DNA from: JBNKDD01 sp050288085
Lineage (GTDB): Bacteria > Chloroflexota > Anaerolineae > Aggregatilineales > UBA3940
Assembly: GCA_050288085.1 (NCBI GenBank)
Contig: JBNKDD010000039.1
Span: 1 to 29,982 of the forward strand
Direction: 5' to 3'
Length of the DNA stretch: 29,982 nt
Part shown: in pieces, positions 1 to 8,619 of the stretch
Numbering within the stretch: position 1 is the stretch's first letter
Layout: each line of letters begins with the position of its first letter
The notes under the pieces: generated by a model
Told to the model about the DNA's origin: nothing
What the model saw: only the letters and a program-made list of their open reading frames with translations
Databases searched by the model: none
Made by a program: the position numbers and the translations under genes

Positions 1-2265
1 GGCGCCAATCGGGTTCCAGCGGCGCGGGCGCTTGCGGTCAAAGAACAGAGTGACGATCAGATAGACACCCAACAGGACGGCGGTGGCAATGGTCAATGAG
101 GGACGTGCCCCGTACAATCCGGCTACCACCGCGGCAAAAGCAATGGGAGGCCCAACCAGTGGGTTGACCAGCATGACCATCGTGCCGACAATCCCGCCGA
201 TCCATAGGGCCGGATAAAGTTGGGCATCACCGACCATCTGGCTGAAATAGATCACACCCAAGGCCATGAAGAGCGCCCCTAATGACTGTCTCAGCATGCG
301 CAAGACGGTTCCGGCTTTGTTCCCCCGGTTGGGGTCAGCCTGAACCGGCCATTGGCTCAAGGCAAATGCTATCACCGCGCTGACCAATCCCAGGGTAATT
401 GACATCGGGGCAGCGGCTTCTAATGCTTCCGGCCTGCCCGTCAGGTGGGCGACCAGCAGAATTCCCAGGGAAAGCAGCATACCGGCCATCCGCCAGAGGG
501 GAGATTGTACCCGGCGGTTGGAGACGCTCAGGACGGCGGCTAAAGCCCAGGCCACAGCGATTAATAAGGGAAGGCCCTGTGTCTCGGCAAAGACTCTACC
601 CAGAAAGCCGAAGGTGGTGCGTACATTCTCCCAGAGCAGCGCCGGTTCTCCCCAGGCCCGCCATACTTCAGGGCTGAATAACCCCAGGTAGGATTGTTCA
701 AAAGGCGTGCCGCCAATGGCGAACTGGGTGACATCGACCCGGAGCGGGGCGGGCAGCAGTCCACCCGCATTGGGCCAGCCTAACGTGGTCGCGAAGAGCA
801 TGGCAAAGAGCACGCCCAGTGCGGACGGCAGCACCGTCCGGCGGACGCGCATCCACCAGGGTACAAGCAAGGGAACCAGCCAGCCAACGGGTGTCCCGGC
901 TAAAACTGTCGTAACGATGATCAGCATGATCTCGCGGTAATTAAGGCGTGCCCCGGCGACGATCAGCATCGCCAACCAGATCAGGGCCAGGCCGGGTGTT
1001 TGCGGTAAAAGCGGCACCAGGATCAGGGCAAAGGCGACCAATCCGCCCAGCGTTGGCGCACCGAGTAAACCGTAGATGAGCAGGCCGGGGATCAGGGCCA
1101 GCACTGCGTTTTCTACGAATCCGCCGCTGGTCAGCCGGGATAATATGACATAAGTCGCCAGACTCAGGGCAAGCGATTGGAGCCAGTAGCCCAAACCTTC
1201 ACGCTCGTTGAGCCAGGTGGAAATGCTGTTCAGGCTGATCTCAACATCGCCGACTTTAGCCGCCGGGACAGGGGCGGTCGCGCCGGAGGCGGTTCGATCC
1301 GGTGCAGGGGCCGCAGCAACCGGCGCGGTTGAGGCCGGTGCGGCCTGGGCAGGAAATGGAGAGGCCATCGTGCTAGATGGTATCTCGACCGGTGCAACCG
1401 GCTTTGTTCCTGCGCTGGTTTGTTCAAGGCCGGATACGGGTTTGCCCTGCGCGGCCCGTTCCAGCGCTTCGGCCATTTTTTCCACGCTCTCAAACCGGTC
1501 TTCAGGCTCCTTCGCCAGCGCCTTCAATACAACTGCTTCGACTAAAGGTGGGATGCTGGCGTTGAGCGAACGGGGCGGGGGTGGCGGCTCCTGGATATGT
1601 TTGAGCATCACGGCCATCTGCGAGTCGGCGTCAAAAGGTCGCTGACCGGTTAGCATTTCAAACAGCATGACGCCGAGTGAATAGATATCTGCCCGGTGAT
1701 CGACGCTATCACCCAGACCTTGCTCTGGAGCCATGTAATTTGGCGTGCCAACGATGTTATCCGTCCCGGTGAGGTTCTGGTCGCCTTCCAGGGATTTGGC
1801 GATTCCGAAGTCGGTCAGGTAGGCATGTCCCTGGGCGTCGATCATGACGTTGCCGGGTTTGAGATCACGATGGATCACTTTCTGGCTGTGAGCATAATCC
1901 AGGGCGGAGGCGATCTGTGAGAAGATGCGCACTACCTCATTAAGCGGCATTCCTTTTTCTTTGATCCGGTCGCCGAGTGTGCCTGCGTCAAGATAGCGCA
2001 TGACGATATAGAGGACACCGTCTTGCTCGCCGAAGTCATAAACTGGGAGGATATTGGCATGCTCTAAACGGGCAATGACCTGCCCCTCGTTGATGAATCG
2101 CTTGGTGAACAGTTCATCGCTGCTGTAGTTTTCTGCCATGATCTTGATGGCAACATTGCGGTTCATTGAGGGTTGGTGCGCCCGGAAAACTCCGGCCATA
2201 CCACCCTTGCCGATTAACTCTAAGATTTTGTAGGGGCCGAGTGTCTTACCGACATACTCTTCCAT
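1..2265 (-). CDS. Ser/Thr protein kinase with polytopic membrane C-terminus (partial, 3' end outside window)
   Basis: This is a Hanks-type serine/threonine kinase that would phosphorylate cellular proteins from the inner face of the membrane. My translation from the ATG at 2265 gives 755 codons with no stop before the edge. Residues 1-270 are the kinase domain: glycine loop at 19-24, catalytic Lys41 in VAIK, Glu60, HRD at 132-134, Asn139, DFG at 152-154 and APE at 179-181, so it looks active. Residues about 275-345 form a Pro/Ala-rich linker. From about 355 onward there is a long series of hydrophobic helices, perhaps eight or more. No PASTA repeats are visible, unlike PknB-type kinases. The gene is divergent from the hydrolase at 2434. 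The substrate is unknown, and the C-terminal end cannot be seen. Confidence 0.93.
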   Translation of the reverse strand, partial: MEEYVGKTLGPYKILELIGKGGMAGVFRAHQPSMNRNVAIKIMAENYSSDELFTKRFINEGQVIARLEHANILPVYDFGEQDGVLYIVMRYLDAGTLGDRIKEKGMPLNEVVRIFSQIASALDYAHSQKVIHRDLKPGNVMIDAQGHAYLTDFGIAKSLEGDQNLTGTDNIVGTPNYMAPEQGLGDSVDHRADIYSLGVMLFEMLTGQRPFDADSQMAVMLKHIQEPPPPPRSLNASIPPLVEAVVLKALAKEPEDRFESVEKMAEALERAAQGKPVSGLEQTSAGTKPVAPVEIPSSTMASPFPAQAAPASTAPVAAAPAPDRTASGATAPVPAAKVGDVEISLNSISTWLNEREGLGYWLQSLALSLATYVILSRLTSGGFVENAVLALIPGLLIYGLLGAPTLGGLVAFALILVPLLPQTPGLALIWLAMLIVAGARLNYREIMLIIVTTVLAGTPVGWLVPLLVPWWMRVRRTVLPSALGVLFAMLFATTLGWPNAGGLLPAPLRVDVTQFAIGGTPFEQSYLGLFSPEVWRAWGEPALLWENVRTTFGFLGRVFAETQGLPLLIAVAWALAAVLSVSNRRVQSPLWRMAGMLLSLGILLVAHLTGRPEALEAAAPMSITLGLVSAVIAFALSQWPVQADPNRGNKAGTVLRMLRQSLGALFMALGVIYFSQMVGDAQLYPALWIGGIVGTMVMLVNPLVGPPIAFAAVVAGLYGARPSLTIATAVLLGVYLIVTLFFDRKRPRRWNPIGA

Positions 2266-2353
2266 AGGGCGAACATCTCCATAAAACACACTTGGGGGGA
2301 ATGTTCAAATCGTTGACGAAGGTAGTTTACATCACTCAACATCACGGCGCGAA

Positions 2354-2382
2354 TCAACACAATGTAACAAATGTGTTACAAT
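2354..2382 (+). promoter_or_regulatory. Candidate promoter for the 2434-4747 gene pair
   Basis: A -35-like TCAACA (2354-2359) lies 17 bases before a -10-like TACAAT (2377-2382). The first gene starts about 50 bases further on. Each box matches four or five of six consensus bases. The -10 box overlaps a perfect palindrome (separate entry). No transcript data, so this is inference. Confidence 0.4.
2363..2380. promoter_or_regulatory. Operator-like palindrome TGTAACA-AATG-TGTTACA
   Basis: Two perfect 7-base arms, TGTAACA and TGTTACA, surround a 4-base centre and overlap the proposed -10 box. Such an arrangement is typical of a dimeric repressor site. The site lies in the spacer between the divergent kinase and hydrolase genes, so it could affect either. 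The regulator is not identified. Confidence 0.4.
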
Positions 2383-2390
2383 TTATCAGG

Positions 2391-2410
2391 TCATCATGAT
2401 GATTAATCAT
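2391..2410. repeat. Two overlapping palindromes in the divergent spacer
   Basis: TCATCATGATGA at 2391-2402 and ATGATTAATCAT at 2399-2410 are both perfect 12-base palindromes, and they share four bases. They lie between the candidate -10 box and the ribosome binding site of the hydrolase, so they could be protein sites or leader structure. The function is unknown. Confidence 0.35.
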
Positions 2411-2433
2411 AACTCGTAACGGGAGCCAGGTTG

Positions 2434-3231
2434 ATGGATGTTGAAATTCTCGATACGCCGTTGATCTTATCACTGCTGTTCTATCCCCAATCAACAGAGC
2501 CGGGGAAAAGCAGGGTGGACGGAGTCACCGACGGGGTTATCCCGGTTGCGGACAATGTCGAGTTGGGTTACCGGCTGTATGCTCACCAACCCGATGCGCC
2601 GGTCATTCTGTATTTTCATGGGAACGGCGAGATTGTGTCTGATTATGACGATCTGGCGGGTGAATACAGGCGTGCCGGTGCGTCCCTGCTGGTGGTGGAT
2701 TATCGCGGATACGGATGGAGCAGCGGTGAACCCACTATCAGCACTTTTCTGCCAGATGTAGAGCGGGTGCATCAGTCCGTGCCGAGCATCCTTAAGAAAG
2801 CCGAGCTGGGTAAGCATAAAGCCTTATTTTTAATGGGGCGCTCACTGGGTAGTTCGTGGGCGATTCACCTGGCTTATCGCTACCCGGACAGCTATAACGG
2901 CCTGATTATTGAGAGCGGCTTTGCACAATTGTTTCCCATGCTGGGGCGGATGGGTTTGCAGGTGCTGCCTGGCCGCCGGGCGAAGGACCCGATCGGGAAC
3001 CTGAACAAGATGAAGGAAATCAAGCTGCCCCTGTTGGTGATACATGGCGAGAGCGATCTGCTGATTCCGATCAAGCAAGGACAGATGTTATATGATGCTT
3101 CCCCTGCCACTTATAAGCGCTTACAGATCATCGAGCGGGGGGGGCATAACGATTTACTGTTTCGTGGAGCTGAAGAGTACTTTAATGTAATTACCGAGTT
3201 TATCCGAGAGATAGGTGATGAGGAACGATGA
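2434..3231 (+). CDS. Alpha/beta hydrolase (serine hydrolase, BEM46/ABHD13-like)
   Basis: A 265-residue alpha/beta-hydrolase fold enzyme, probably cytoplasmic or loosely membrane-associated, that likely cleaves an ester or similar bond. Numbering from the ATG, the oxyanion motif HGNG is at 62-65, the nucleophile elbow GRSLG at 135-139 (Ser137), the acid in HGESD at about 208 and the catalytic His in GGHND at about 238, so the triad is complete. An in-frame TTG lies at 2431, but GGGAG at 2421-2425 is spaced about 8 bases from the ATG at 2434, which favours the ATG. The end overlaps the next gene by 14 bases, suggesting translational coupling. The substrate cannot be told from sequence. Confidence 0.88.
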   Translation: MDVEILDTPLILSLLFYPQSTEPGKSRVDGVTDGVIPVADNVELGYRLYAHQPDAPVILYFHGNGEIVSDYDDLAGEYRRAGASLLVVDYRGYGWSSGEPTISTFLPDVERVHQSVPSILKKAELGKHKALFLMGRSLGSSWAIHLAYRYPDSYNGLIIESGFAQLFPMLGRMGLQVLPGRRAKDPIGNLNKMKEIKLPLLVIHGESDLLIPIKQGQMLYDASPATYKRLQIIERGGHNDLLFRGAEEYFNVITEFIREIGDEER

Positions 3232-4747
3232 GAATGTTAAAACTAAGATCGATATTGATATACGAAATTACCTATGGCTGATCGCAATACTACTTCTAGC
3301 AACGTGGCTGCGATTTCATGAGTTAGGCAACCCCTCGTTATGGGCAGATGAGTTAGCTACCTGGCGTACCGCCTCCTATGGTACGCTGCTCCAGGTCATC
3401 CGAGCTGTCCCCAATCCCTGGCCTCCGGGCCATTACATCCTGATCCATTTCTTGCTTCACCGGGTCGGGGATTCGGAATTTATCCTCCGGTTCCCGTCGG
3501 CCTTGAGTGGTGTCCTGTCGATTGCGGTGCTGTTCACCATCGGGCGGAGATTGTACTCAGCGCGAGAGGGGATGGTCGCGGCGGCACTGTTGGCGGTGAT
3601 GTGGTTTGGGATTCATTACAGCCATGAGGCTCGCGCCTATTCAGGGTTAATGCTTTTTACTCTACTGGCAACCTATTTCTGGATCGTGATCCACGATCAA
3701 CTCAAACAAGGCGGCAGGCTGAAGCCTTACATGGTGGCCGGTTACGTGATCCCGGCAGCGCTGGCGATGTACTGGCATTACTTCGGGATGGTTATTATTG
3801 GGCTGCATGGCCTGGTGTTGATGATCATCTTTGTACGGGATCGGAAGGCGTTCGGGAGGGTGCTGTTGATCGGGGTGTTTCTGTTCCTGGTCTTTTCCCC
3901 CTGGCTACCGGTGCTGATGGGTGATCTGCTGCAACCCAATCACTGGGTGTGGGTCACGCCGCTGGGCGATCCGGTGACCGAAGGCTATGGTTTTCTGCTG
4001 GCCGTTTTCCACCGTTCCCGCCCGTTGATGGTGCTGGCCCTGGCCCTGATGGGGCTGTATGTGGTCAGGCGTTACATCCTACGAGCGGGTAAAACGGATA
4101 AAACCAGTACCCCTGCAGGCGTTGATATTTTGCTGCTCCTGTGGTTTTTGCTGCCGATTACGATCCTGTATGTCAAATCGAAGCTGCTGACACCGACATT
4201 CGTTTACCGGTACGTGATCGTCTCGATCCCGGCGGCTTATCTGCTGGTGAGCCGGGCAATTGTATCGACCTGGCGGCGGCCCCGGAACCTGGTGGTGTTC
4301 AGCGGCGTGTTGGTGAGTTTGATGGTGGGCGACCTGTTCTTTCATATGCGGTACTACGACAGGCCAAAAGAAGAATTCCGGGAGATCGCCGAGTATGTGG
4401 CCGATCAGAATGAAGCCTATCATGAGAATGCCATGGTGGTCGGATTGGTCTATAAGATTGCCCCGGAAAGTTCAGACTATATCGATTATTATCTTGAACA
4501 ATATGGGCTTGACTTGAGGGTCGATCTGGCAGGGGGACGGGCGGACGATATCCTGAAAGTCGTCGAAAAAGTGTGTGCGCGGCAGCCTCGTTATATCTGG
4601 TTTATCAGCGGGCACGATCAGCCAGATGCAGTCTTTATGGACTTCCTACGCTCTCACTTTGATTTGATCGATCATCAGGAGCGGCACAAGGCTGATGCGT
4701 GGCTGTTTGAGATGGCCCCGTCTGATCCGTGCAGCAATCAGGGGTGA
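3218..4747 (+). CDS. Membrane glycosyltransferase, GT-C fold (GT39/PMT-like)
   Basis: A polytopic membrane protein of about 509 residues resembling 'glycosyltransferase family 39' proteins, which transfer sugars from a polyprenyl-phosphate donor outside the membrane. Helix 1 (about 18-34) is followed by LWADE (41-45), whose Asp-Glu pair sits where GT-C enzymes carry their first-loop catalytic acid. HEARAY at 136-141 matches another conserved PMT-like patch. About ten hydrophobic helices follow, then a soluble C-terminal domain from about 385. The ATG at 3218 sits 7 bases after GAGAG. A GTG at 3215 is the alternative. The start lies inside the end of the hydrolase gene, so the two form an operon. 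Donor and acceptor are unknown. Confidence 0.82.
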   Translation: MRNDENVKTKIDIDIRNYLWLIAILLLATWLRFHELGNPSLWADELATWRTASYGTLLQVIRAVPNPWPPGHYILIHFLLHRVGDSEFILRFPSALSGVLSIAVLFTIGRRLYSAREGMVAAALLAVMWFGIHYSHEARAYSGLMLFTLLATYFWIVIHDQLKQGGRLKPYMVAGYVIPAALAMYWHYFGMVIIGLHGLVLMIIFVRDRKAFGRVLLIGVFLFLVFSPWLPVLMGDLLQPNHWVWVTPLGDPVTEGYGFLLAVFHRSRPLMVLALALMGLYVVRRYILRAGKTDKTSTPAGVDILLLLWFLLPITILYVKSKLLTPTFVYRYVIVSIPAAYLLVSRAIVSTWRRPRNLVVFSGVLVSLMVGDLFFHMRYYDRPKEEFREIAEYVADQNEAYHENAMVVGLVYKIAPESSDYIDYYLEQYGLDLRVDLAGGRADDILKVVEKVCARQPRYIWFISGHDQPDAVFMDFLRSHFDLIDHQERHKADAWLFEMAPSDPCSNQG

Positions 4748-4753
4748 GTGGTG

Positions 4754-4784
4754 GGGGGGCGCAGCATACTGCCTGCGCCCCTAC
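4754..4784. repeat. Interspersed palindrome family A, copy 1; possible bidirectional terminator
   Basis: GGGGCGCAG (4756-4764) pairs with CTGCGCCCC (4773-4781) around an 8-base loop, and TACG follows. The copy has a duplicated CTG(C) in the middle compared with the perfect copy at 25684-25707. It fills the 55-base gap between two converging glycosyltransferase genes, so it may end transcription from both sides, although neither side has a clear T-run. Confidence 0.6.
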
Positions 4785-4802
4785 GAGTAACAAATGCGGT
4801 GG

Positions 4803-6443
4803 CTACCGGTCGCGTGGGAGCAGGATGTCGTAGGTGAAGCCGTTCATCTCGATTTGCTCGACCACATCGTAGTTCTGGCCGATGGCTTCCAGCACCGGAT
4901 AGGGATAAATCCGGGCGCGGAAGACTACCACACCGAATTCCTGGTTGTTGATCATCTCCTCCATCTCGGAGGTATCAAGGGCATTGTTGTTGTACAGGTT
5001 AAAAAGCTGCGAGGGGTCGGTGACAACTTCCTTGCCCGCATAGACGGCGAACATGGCCTCTTCTGTGAAAGCCGGTTTGGGTGAACTTTTGACGTAGTCT
5101 ACGATTCGCCACCCGGCATCAATATCTTCTTGAGTCGGGTGGTGGCCCAATTGGGTGTAGCCAGCGGTATCGTAATAATCCTGCCGGAAGCGGTTGGGGT
5201 CGTAGTCAGGAATGTTGAGTGCCTGGGCGACCGGTCGGGTCAATGGGTGGTTGAGCGGCAGGTGAAGGGTCGAACGCATCTGATAGATGAGCAGCAGGGG
5301 CACGATGATTCCCCAGGCGGCTAACCCGACCTGACCGAGTTTCAGCGATTTATCCTCCGATCCGGTGGATTTTTCGCGGAGCCAGTTCCGCAAGACGCCC
5401 AGGCCCAATCCAGCCCCGATGCAGGATGCGACAATCGCTGCACTGAAATATGAAAACCCCGCCCCCCATTTTCCACTTAGCGCCCCGGTGATCATTGATA
5501 CGAGGAAGTACAGGGTATAGGCGCTGATCCGGTCCAGGTAGATGGTGTATAGAACGTAGCCAACCGTCAATACGATCAGCACGCCATGTAGCCTGAACCA
5601 GAGCTTGAAGAAGTTCATGGACTGGTTGGGGATAAATGGGTTGGAATTGGCGGTGATCATGTTGATCCACCACTCCCCACCGGTAACAATGTTGAGCAGC
5701 CAGAAAATCAACCCGGCTGCCGCCGCAAAACCAATCGCATAGATGACAGCTTTACGGGGTTGGCGCAGGAAAAAGAAGATAAAAGCGGCGGCTACGGCGT
5801 CAACTGCCAGGGGTTTGGTGTACCCGGCGAGCATCAGGAAGATCAGAGAGAGCCACAGATAACGCTTCTTATCCTGCTCCTCCATTGCGCGGGCCATCAT
5901 CACGACGCCCAGTAATCCGAATAAAAGCATGGTGAAATGCTGGCGGAAAAGCGGGCCAACCTGATAGACAAAATTGGAGGCGAAAAAGGCCAGCGTGACC
6001 AACGCCCCGGACAGCCTGTCGCGGGTTTCGTGCTGGACGATCCAGTAGATGGTGCCGCCGATGATTAGCGAGACACAGAAAGCCCAGACTCGCCCGATCC
6101 AGATTTGGGGGCCGAACAGCCAGATGAAAGGCACCAGCAAAGCGGGGAAGACCGGGCCATAGGGTGAGGCATAAAAAGGATAAGCCCCGTTATCAACATA
6201 GATGCCATCGCCCCGGCTGAACAGCACCGCGCTCCACATCTCCAGACCTTCCCCCTGGTCGTAGTCGAAGGGAAACTGGAGGAGCTTGATAAAGTAGATC
6301 ACATAGACGACGAAAAAGAAGATCAGGGTGAGAAAGGCTGCCGCCATCAGCAGCCACCCGATCCAGGTGGCGATTTGAAGCGGGACGGACAGCTTGCGGG
6401 TTTCGCCGATAGAAAAACGTAACTTCTCAATGAGTATGCTCAT
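4803..6443 (-). CDS. Polytopic membrane protein, GT-C glycosyltransferase-like
   Basis: A 546-residue integral membrane protein with an N-terminal helix at about 27-52, then FDYDQGEG (59-66), an acidic first-loop motif placed as in GT-C glycosyltransferases. About ten further helices follow, and a soluble tail of roughly 130 residues starts near 415. By analogy it would use a polyprenyl-linked sugar donor to build surface glycans or glycoproteins. Similarity to the gene at 3218 is in architecture rather than obvious sequence. It is the last gene of a minus-strand run after the small membrane gene at 6457 (13-base gap) and converges on the 3218-4747 gene. The family assignment is less sure than for the other GT-C genes here. 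Confidence 0.75.
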   Translation of the reverse strand: MSILIEKLRFSIGETRKLSVPLQIATWIGWLLMAAAFLTLIFFFVVYVIYFIKLLQFPFDYDQGEGLEMWSAVLFSRGDGIYVDNGAYPFYASPYGPVFPALLVPFIWLFGPQIWIGRVWAFCVSLIIGGTIYWIVQHETRDRLSGALVTLAFFASNFVYQVGPLFRQHFTMLLFGLLGVVMMARAMEEQDKKRYLWLSLIFLMLAGYTKPLAVDAVAAAFIFFFLRQPRKAVIYAIGFAAAAGLIFWLLNIVTGGEWWINMITANSNPFIPNQSMNFFKLWFRLHGVLIVLTVGYVLYTIYLDRISAYTLYFLVSMITGALSGKWGAGFSYFSAAIVASCIGAGLGLGVLRNWLREKSTGSEDKSLKLGQVGLAAWGIIVPLLLIYQMRSTLHLPLNHPLTRPVAQALNIPDYDPNRFRQDYYDTAGYTQLGHHPTQEDIDAGWRIVDYVKSSPKPAFTEEAMFAVYAGKEVVTDPSQLFNLYNNNALDTSEMEEMINNQEFGVVVFRARIYPYPVLEAIGQNYDVVEQIEMNGFTYDILLPRDR

Positions 6444-6456
6444 TTAATGCTTAACC

Positions 6457-6654
6457 TCAGGCCGGGCGGTCGCCCAGGGGGATCAGTGATGCGCCGATCA
6501 GCATGGCGATGATTCCGGCGGCGAGTCCGGCTTGCTGCAAAGGGCCGAATCCGCTCCACTGCCCGGCCTGTACCAGATCGACGGCAACTGCCCCGGCGAT
6601 GATCAGGATGCCAACGCCGATTGCCATAAAACCAAGAATACGCTTGGTGATCAT
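6457..6654 (-). CDS. Small two-helix membrane protein, unknown function
   Basis: A 65-residue protein made almost entirely of two hydrophobic segments (about 5-27 and 40-60) joined by a short loop, with a charged N-terminus (MITKR). I do not recognise the family. Its ATG at 6654 comes two bases after the stop of the upstream methionine enzyme gene, and a GGGGAG lies about 12 bases before it inside that gene. It is therefore probably translated from the same message. The glycosyltransferase-like gene follows 13 bases downstream. The tight packing and intact frame argue that it is real. Confidence 0.65.
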   Translation of the reverse strand: MITKRILGFMAIGVGILIIAGAVAVDLVQAGQWSGFGPLQQAGLAAGIIAMLIGASLIPLGDRPA

Positions 6655-6656
6655 AT

Positions 6657-8516
6657 CTATGCTCCCCGCACCGATTCGATGATTTCTGCTGCCAGGTCGT
6701 AGCGTCCGAACTGGGGCATTAAGTACAGCCCGCCCGCCATATCTTTGATCTGGGAGGCTAACTCCTGGGCGATCCGAACGCCCTCCTGTGGGGCATCGTC
6801 CCCGGCGGCTTCGATGCGTTTCATGATGGTGTCGGGGATGATGATACCCGGTATCTCGTTGTGGAGAAAACTGGCGTTTCGCAGGCTGTGGAGGGGCATC
6901 AGGCCGACCAATACCGGTGTTTCCAGCGGGCCGTGCTGGGCGGTGTAATGTTCCATAAATTCTTCATAGCAGGCCGGATCGAAGATCGGTTGGGTGATCA
7001 GGTAGTCTGCGCCGCCATCGAGTTTCTTTCTCAGGACCTTGATCTCGCGGTCGATGTCCTTGGCGTTCAGGTTGAGGGCGCAGCTTACGACGAAGTTGGT
7101 CGGGCTGCCGATCTTGTTGCCTGCCCAGTCCTGGCCGTTGTTGAGATGCTGCTTGATCAGGCGTACCAAACCCGATGGGACGATGTCGTAGTTATCGGCG
7201 GCATCGGGATAATCGCCGATGTGGGTCGGGTCGCCCATGACGACGAACAGATTCCGCACGCCCATCGCGTGGGCGGCCAGCAAATCACCCTGAATGCGCA
7301 ATAAGTTGCGGCCCCTGGTAGGAAAATGGAGAACGGTTTCGATGTGGGCTTCGCTTTGCAGAATGTGGCAAACAGCCCAGGGGCTCATCCGTAGGCGGGC
7401 CATCGGGTTGTCCAGTACGTCGATCACATCAGCCCCGGCCTCGCGCAATAATTGGGCAGCGCGGAGGGATTTCTCGGTAGCGATTCCGCGAGGCGGTGAC
7501 ATCTCGACGGCAATAACGAGGTCGCCGCGAGTTAGCTTCTGAGCGAGTTCGCTAGGGGCGGGGGCTTCGTCAAGGGCCTCATCGATCTCCTCCGGGTATG
7601 CTACATCGATGATGTGGCTGACCCGGTCGGGATCATCGAGGGCGGCCCGCATGAGCTTGATGTGGTCGGGGGTGGTGCCGCAGCAGCCGCCAACAATGGC
7701 AACTCCTATGTCACGGAGCGCGAGGGCGTAATCGGCGAAATAATCCGGGCTGGCGGAATACATCACGCGACCGCCGACATATTCCGGCCAACCGGCGTTA
7801 GGGACAACGGAAAAATGAGCGTCCGGGTGGTTGGATTGCATGGCCCGGACGATCCGGGTCAGTTGGGCCGGGCCGTTTGAACAATTGACTCCGATGACAT
7901 CAACGCCCATCCCGGCGAGTTTTTCGGCGGCCTGCTCCGGGGAATCGCCTAAGAGGGTGCGGTTGTCACGGGTGAAGGTCACCTGGGCGACGATGGGCAT
8001 ATCAGGGCAAATAGATTTGGCCGCACGAACGGCGGCTTGAAGCTCGTGGATATCGGAGAAGGTTTCGAGGATCAGGAGGTCAGGATTGCCCTCACATAAA
8101 GCCTCGATCTGCTCGTGGAAGGCTTCATAAGCCTGTTCTGGGGTGACTCGGCCAAAAGGAGCCAGACGGACTCCCAATGGGCCGACGGATCCCGCGACAA
8201 AGATGCCGGGCTTGAATGTGGCATCAACGGCCTGTCGGGCCAGCCTGACTCCGGCCCGGTTGATGTCGGCAGTCTGGGCGGCCAGGCCGTATTCTGACAG
8301 TTTGAAACGGTTGGCCCCGAAGGTATTGGTTTCGATAATCTCTGCCCCGGCTTCCAGATAAGCGTGGTGTATCTCAAAGATCAGCGCCGGGTTGCTGAGG
8401 TTCAGTTCGTCAAAGCAGGTGTCGACGGAAATGCCCCTGCTGTGGATCAGAGTTCCCATTGCGCCGTCCGCCAGGATCATACCCCGATCGAGTCTCTCAC
8501 GAAAGCTATTAGACAT
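6657..8516 (-). CDS. Bifunctional homocysteine S-methyltransferase / methylenetetrahydrofolate reductase
   Basis: A 619-residue cytoplasmic fusion enzyme of the YitJ type. The N-terminal half (about 1-295) is a homocysteine methyltransferase barrel. It starts with LADGAMGT, and its zinc cysteines are visible as Cys212 (GVNCSNGP) and Cys278-Cys279 (GGCCGTTPDH). The C-terminal half (about 325-619) is a MetF-type flavin-dependent 5,10-methylenetetrahydrofolate reductase, opening with AVEMSPPRG and containing FVVMGDPTH. No cobalamin-binding domain is present, so it is not a complete MetH. It would make methyl-folate and take part in methionine formation, though in vivo methyl donor use for YitJ-type fusions is less settled. 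It is first in a minus-strand run with the small membrane gene. No SAM riboswitch was recognised upstream. Confidence 0.92.
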   Translation of the reverse strand: MSNSFRERLDRGMILADGAMGTLIHSRGISVDTCFDELNLSNPALIFEIHHAYLEAGAEIIETNTFGANRFKLSEYGLAAQTADINRAGVRLARQAVDATFKPGIFVAGSVGPLGVRLAPFGRVTPEQAYEAFHEQIEALCEGNPDLLILETFSDIHELQAAVRAAKSICPDMPIVAQVTFTRDNRTLLGDSPEQAAEKLAGMGVDVIGVNCSNGPAQLTRIVRAMQSNHPDAHFSVVPNAGWPEYVGGRVMYSASPDYFADYALALRDIGVAIVGGCCGTTPDHIKLMRAALDDPDRVSHIIDVAYPEEIDEALDEAPAPSELAQKLTRGDLVIAVEMSPPRGIATEKSLRAAQLLREAGADVIDVLDNPMARLRMSPWAVCHILQSEAHIETVLHFPTRGRNLLRIQGDLLAAHAMGVRNLFVVMGDPTHIGDYPDAADNYDIVPSGLVRLIKQHLNNGQDWAGNKIGSPTNFVVSCALNLNAKDIDREIKVLRKKLDGGADYLITQPIFDPACYEEFMEHYTAQHGPLETPVLVGLMPLHSLRNASFLHNEIPGIIIPDTIMKRIEAAGDDAPQEGVRIAQELASQIKDMAGGLYLMPQFGRYDLAAEIIESVRGA

Positions 8517-8559
8517 GTGTTGGAAGCCCTCTCACCTATCCTATCAAAGCAATTGCGAC

Positions 8560-8588
8560 ACTTTACCGTCATCGCCTCGATTGGGCAA
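8560..8588 (-). promoter_or_regulatory. Weak candidate promoter for the methionine/folate fusion gene
   Basis: Read on the minus strand, TTGCCC (8583-8588) and TAAAGT (8560-8565) are 17 bases apart. Each matches four of six consensus bases. The gene starts about 43 bases downstream. The match is only suggestive. Confidence 0.25.
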
Positions 8589-8619
8589 AAATCGCTATTG
8601 ATATGTCATATGCCTCGGC

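Noticed and set aside
1208..1645. Open frame of 145 codons on the plus strand, with other frames at 399-677 and 1696-1920
   Set aside because: They lie antisense to the intact kinase frame and have low-complexity Ala/Gly composition with no domain.
8517..8619. SAM or other riboswitch upstream of the methionine/folate fusion gene
   Set aside because: The leader is short and shows no long paired structure or terminator that I could recognise.
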